A stretch of DNA of 8,302 nt from Pirellulaceae bacterium. GTDB taxonomy: Bacteria > Planctomycetota > Planctomycetia > Pirellulales > Pirellulaceae. Numbering within the stretch: position 1 is the first letter of the stretch; each line of letters starts with the position of its first letter. The notes under the pieces were generated by a model that did no database searches, was not told the DNA's origin, and saw nothing but the letters and a program-made list of their open reading frames with translations. A program made the translations under genes and the position numbers. Positions 8,101 through 8,302 of this stretch are shown here, piece after piece. The stretch is from contig JABDKS010000923.1 of assembly GCA_013002105.1 (NCBI GenBank), positions 1 to 8,302 on the forward strand, written 5' to 3'.

Positions 8101-8302
8101 TTCGTCGGTTTGTGAACGTAGGTAACTTGGTCCCTGGAGGGTCAGCTTGGCGTCGGTTACCGGATTGCCCCGGTCATCGACGATGCGTCCGTACAGCGGG
8201 CCCTTTTGCACATCCGTATCACCCGTGTCTTGAGCATGAGACACCGTTGTTGCGATCAATAAAACTGCAACGATGTGAGACGGGACGAATAACCAGCGAC
8301 AA
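5116..8302 (-). CDS. Very large secreted protein with repeated carboxypeptidase-regulatory-like domains, 5' end outside the window
   Basis: The frame runs from the right edge to TGA at 5118-5116, at least 1061 residues. Counting from the first full codon (TGT, 8301-8299), residues 1-23 read as a signal peptide: Cys-Arg-Trp, the hydrophobic stretch LFVPSHIVAVLLIATTV, then SHA with cleavage before Gln24. A TTG at 8259 lies inside this core and cannot be the real start; that is beyond the window. The rest looks like about eleven consecutive units of 85-95 residues, each tending to open as G-x-V-x-D-x-x-G-x-P and to have a turn such as TDENGYYAF (65), GDDGSFELP (249), TDAGEFVI (542), TDENGFYEL (633) or TDDNGEFTF (719). 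Clear openings are at 38, 215, 407, 501, 595 and 686. This is the prealbumin-like carboxypeptidase-regulatory (CarboxypepD_reg/Cna-B-like) fold. I see no protease, sortase or membrane anchor, and the C-terminus is hydrophilic. A structural, adhesive or ligand-binding role in the periplasm or at the surface is an inference. Confidence 0.88.
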   Translation of the reverse strand, partial: CRWLFVPSHIVAVLLIATTVSHAQDTGDTDVQKGPLYGRIVDDRGNPVTDAKLTLQGPSYLRSQTDENGYYAFVDATKPGEHRLRIECNSAVGISDYRKMPKILIDPDAVLQKDFTLPRACQVHLQIVDEDDKPIRGVAVYSASLADERFRNSDSDRSVGDGKVTVGGLMPSDAKYIIGIQSKNYVDSHLVVSASDPDQQQSHKVVLKDGKTVRGKAICSDGLPAAGWHILAMPSWWHFGASPRGELIGDDGSFELPHIGDGAYNVTISIPLGERMSTSRGVLSDADLLKMEQPITVKLDYPSPQSMVFLQCKIRWIGKPLEDGFRIDGYSTDTRHHISHYVKPGTTDVKIGPIPRGTYRIRPEDPELEVLNLRKIKNLSDLDHVKVPTDEPLQIVVRARDKPRVQGQVIDAETKAPVTQYRYRVTKLRTLSGPNYVQSNEWKIAKDKQGKFQCDVVGPGIYVVTVWADGYAIRASDQVNTVDQSDTELAISLDRGVSLRGKVVDADGKPLDGATVRALSLSSGSMPRVMGRFATMSGAVKTDAGEFVIDNLAEGRETIRVDHPDFVFRIVQGVDVSEAMEPISVQLTRGATIRGRVFDQNGQPQANEPLLFQDDNAYGGDDREAGRFGQVTTDENGFYELDHLPAAWIYVSRPEEWRSMGVVRHAVFAEEGKTHTLNFGGTAATSGRFLINSQPIAGARLQLGGNDSTFGAMKMFARTDDNGEFTFFGAPAGHWNLYREIESRRSEWVKVMTLDVPAHDGVDLGTIDQRSGQLIVQCTTQGDALPERLSMELQQHNPGQMFGRRAAILRPRESPDQPFVFESVSPGDYELVCGGAGAFQVREHIEITAAQIDTTIPFPIPAGKADVVVDVKSDDGEPASAHLVAWMDGDRVYQSLRMKPNQDGPPVYEANDLPAGKYVIRHGNRRDTPALARFELADGESKRVGVTLGESAKIASGYHRVSTIDPSGVYVRCQMQVTGPSERIELSESTIETTIRGPVGEHRLTIDQPGFHSYQQSVLLRSANSISTGESNRVTYVRLQRVSESGETPGESARPTANDQE

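Overview
The window looks like part of the chromosome of a planctomycete, most likely of the Pirellulaceae (Rhodopirellula and relatives). The grounds are a predicted outer-membrane protein of a type I associate with that group, a secreted DUF1080/LamG-like protein, a very long secreted protein built from repeated carboxypeptidase-regulatory-like modules, loose gene packing, and several starts without a clear Shine-Dalgarno. This placement rests on protein style and not on a marker gene. No mobile element, CRISPR array, tRNA or rRNA was seen.

Layout from left to right. (1) Positions 1-921, minus strand: N-terminal 307 residues of an exported, probably beta-barrel protein; its C-terminus lies beyond the left edge. 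(2) Positions 922-1251: a 330-base gap with no convincing gene, holding a hairpin in the leader of the first gene and a weak terminator-like inverted repeat behind tadA. (3) Positions 1252-2546, minus strand: a two-gene unit, a secreted DUF1080/LamG-like protein followed by the tRNA adenosine deaminase gene tadA, with stop and start overlapping as TAATG. (4) Positions 2674-3069, plus strand: a small VanZ-family membrane protein, the only gene on this strand, divergent from the DUF1080 gene. (5) Positions 3134-4842, minus strand: purE and purK, the two-step AIR to CAIR carboxylation module of purine synthesis. (6) Positions 4843-5115: a gap with about three copies of a 19-20 base tandem repeat near the end of the next gene. 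(7) Positions 5116-8302, minus strand: a secreted protein of at least 1061 residues made of about eleven beta-sandwich-like modules; its signal peptide runs off the right edge, so its true start is outside the window.

The housekeeping genes (tadA, purE, purK) have complete active-site motifs and clear functions. The exported proteins (the beta-barrel candidate, the DUF1080 protein and the multi-module protein) belong to broad structural families and have no specific assigned role. Apart from purE/purK, and the translational link between the DUF1080 gene and tadA, nothing suggests that the genes form one system. I see no strong evidence for an undescribed defence or mobile system. The best leads are the multi-module secreted protein, the tandem repeat behind it, and the odd pairing of a secreted protein with tadA.
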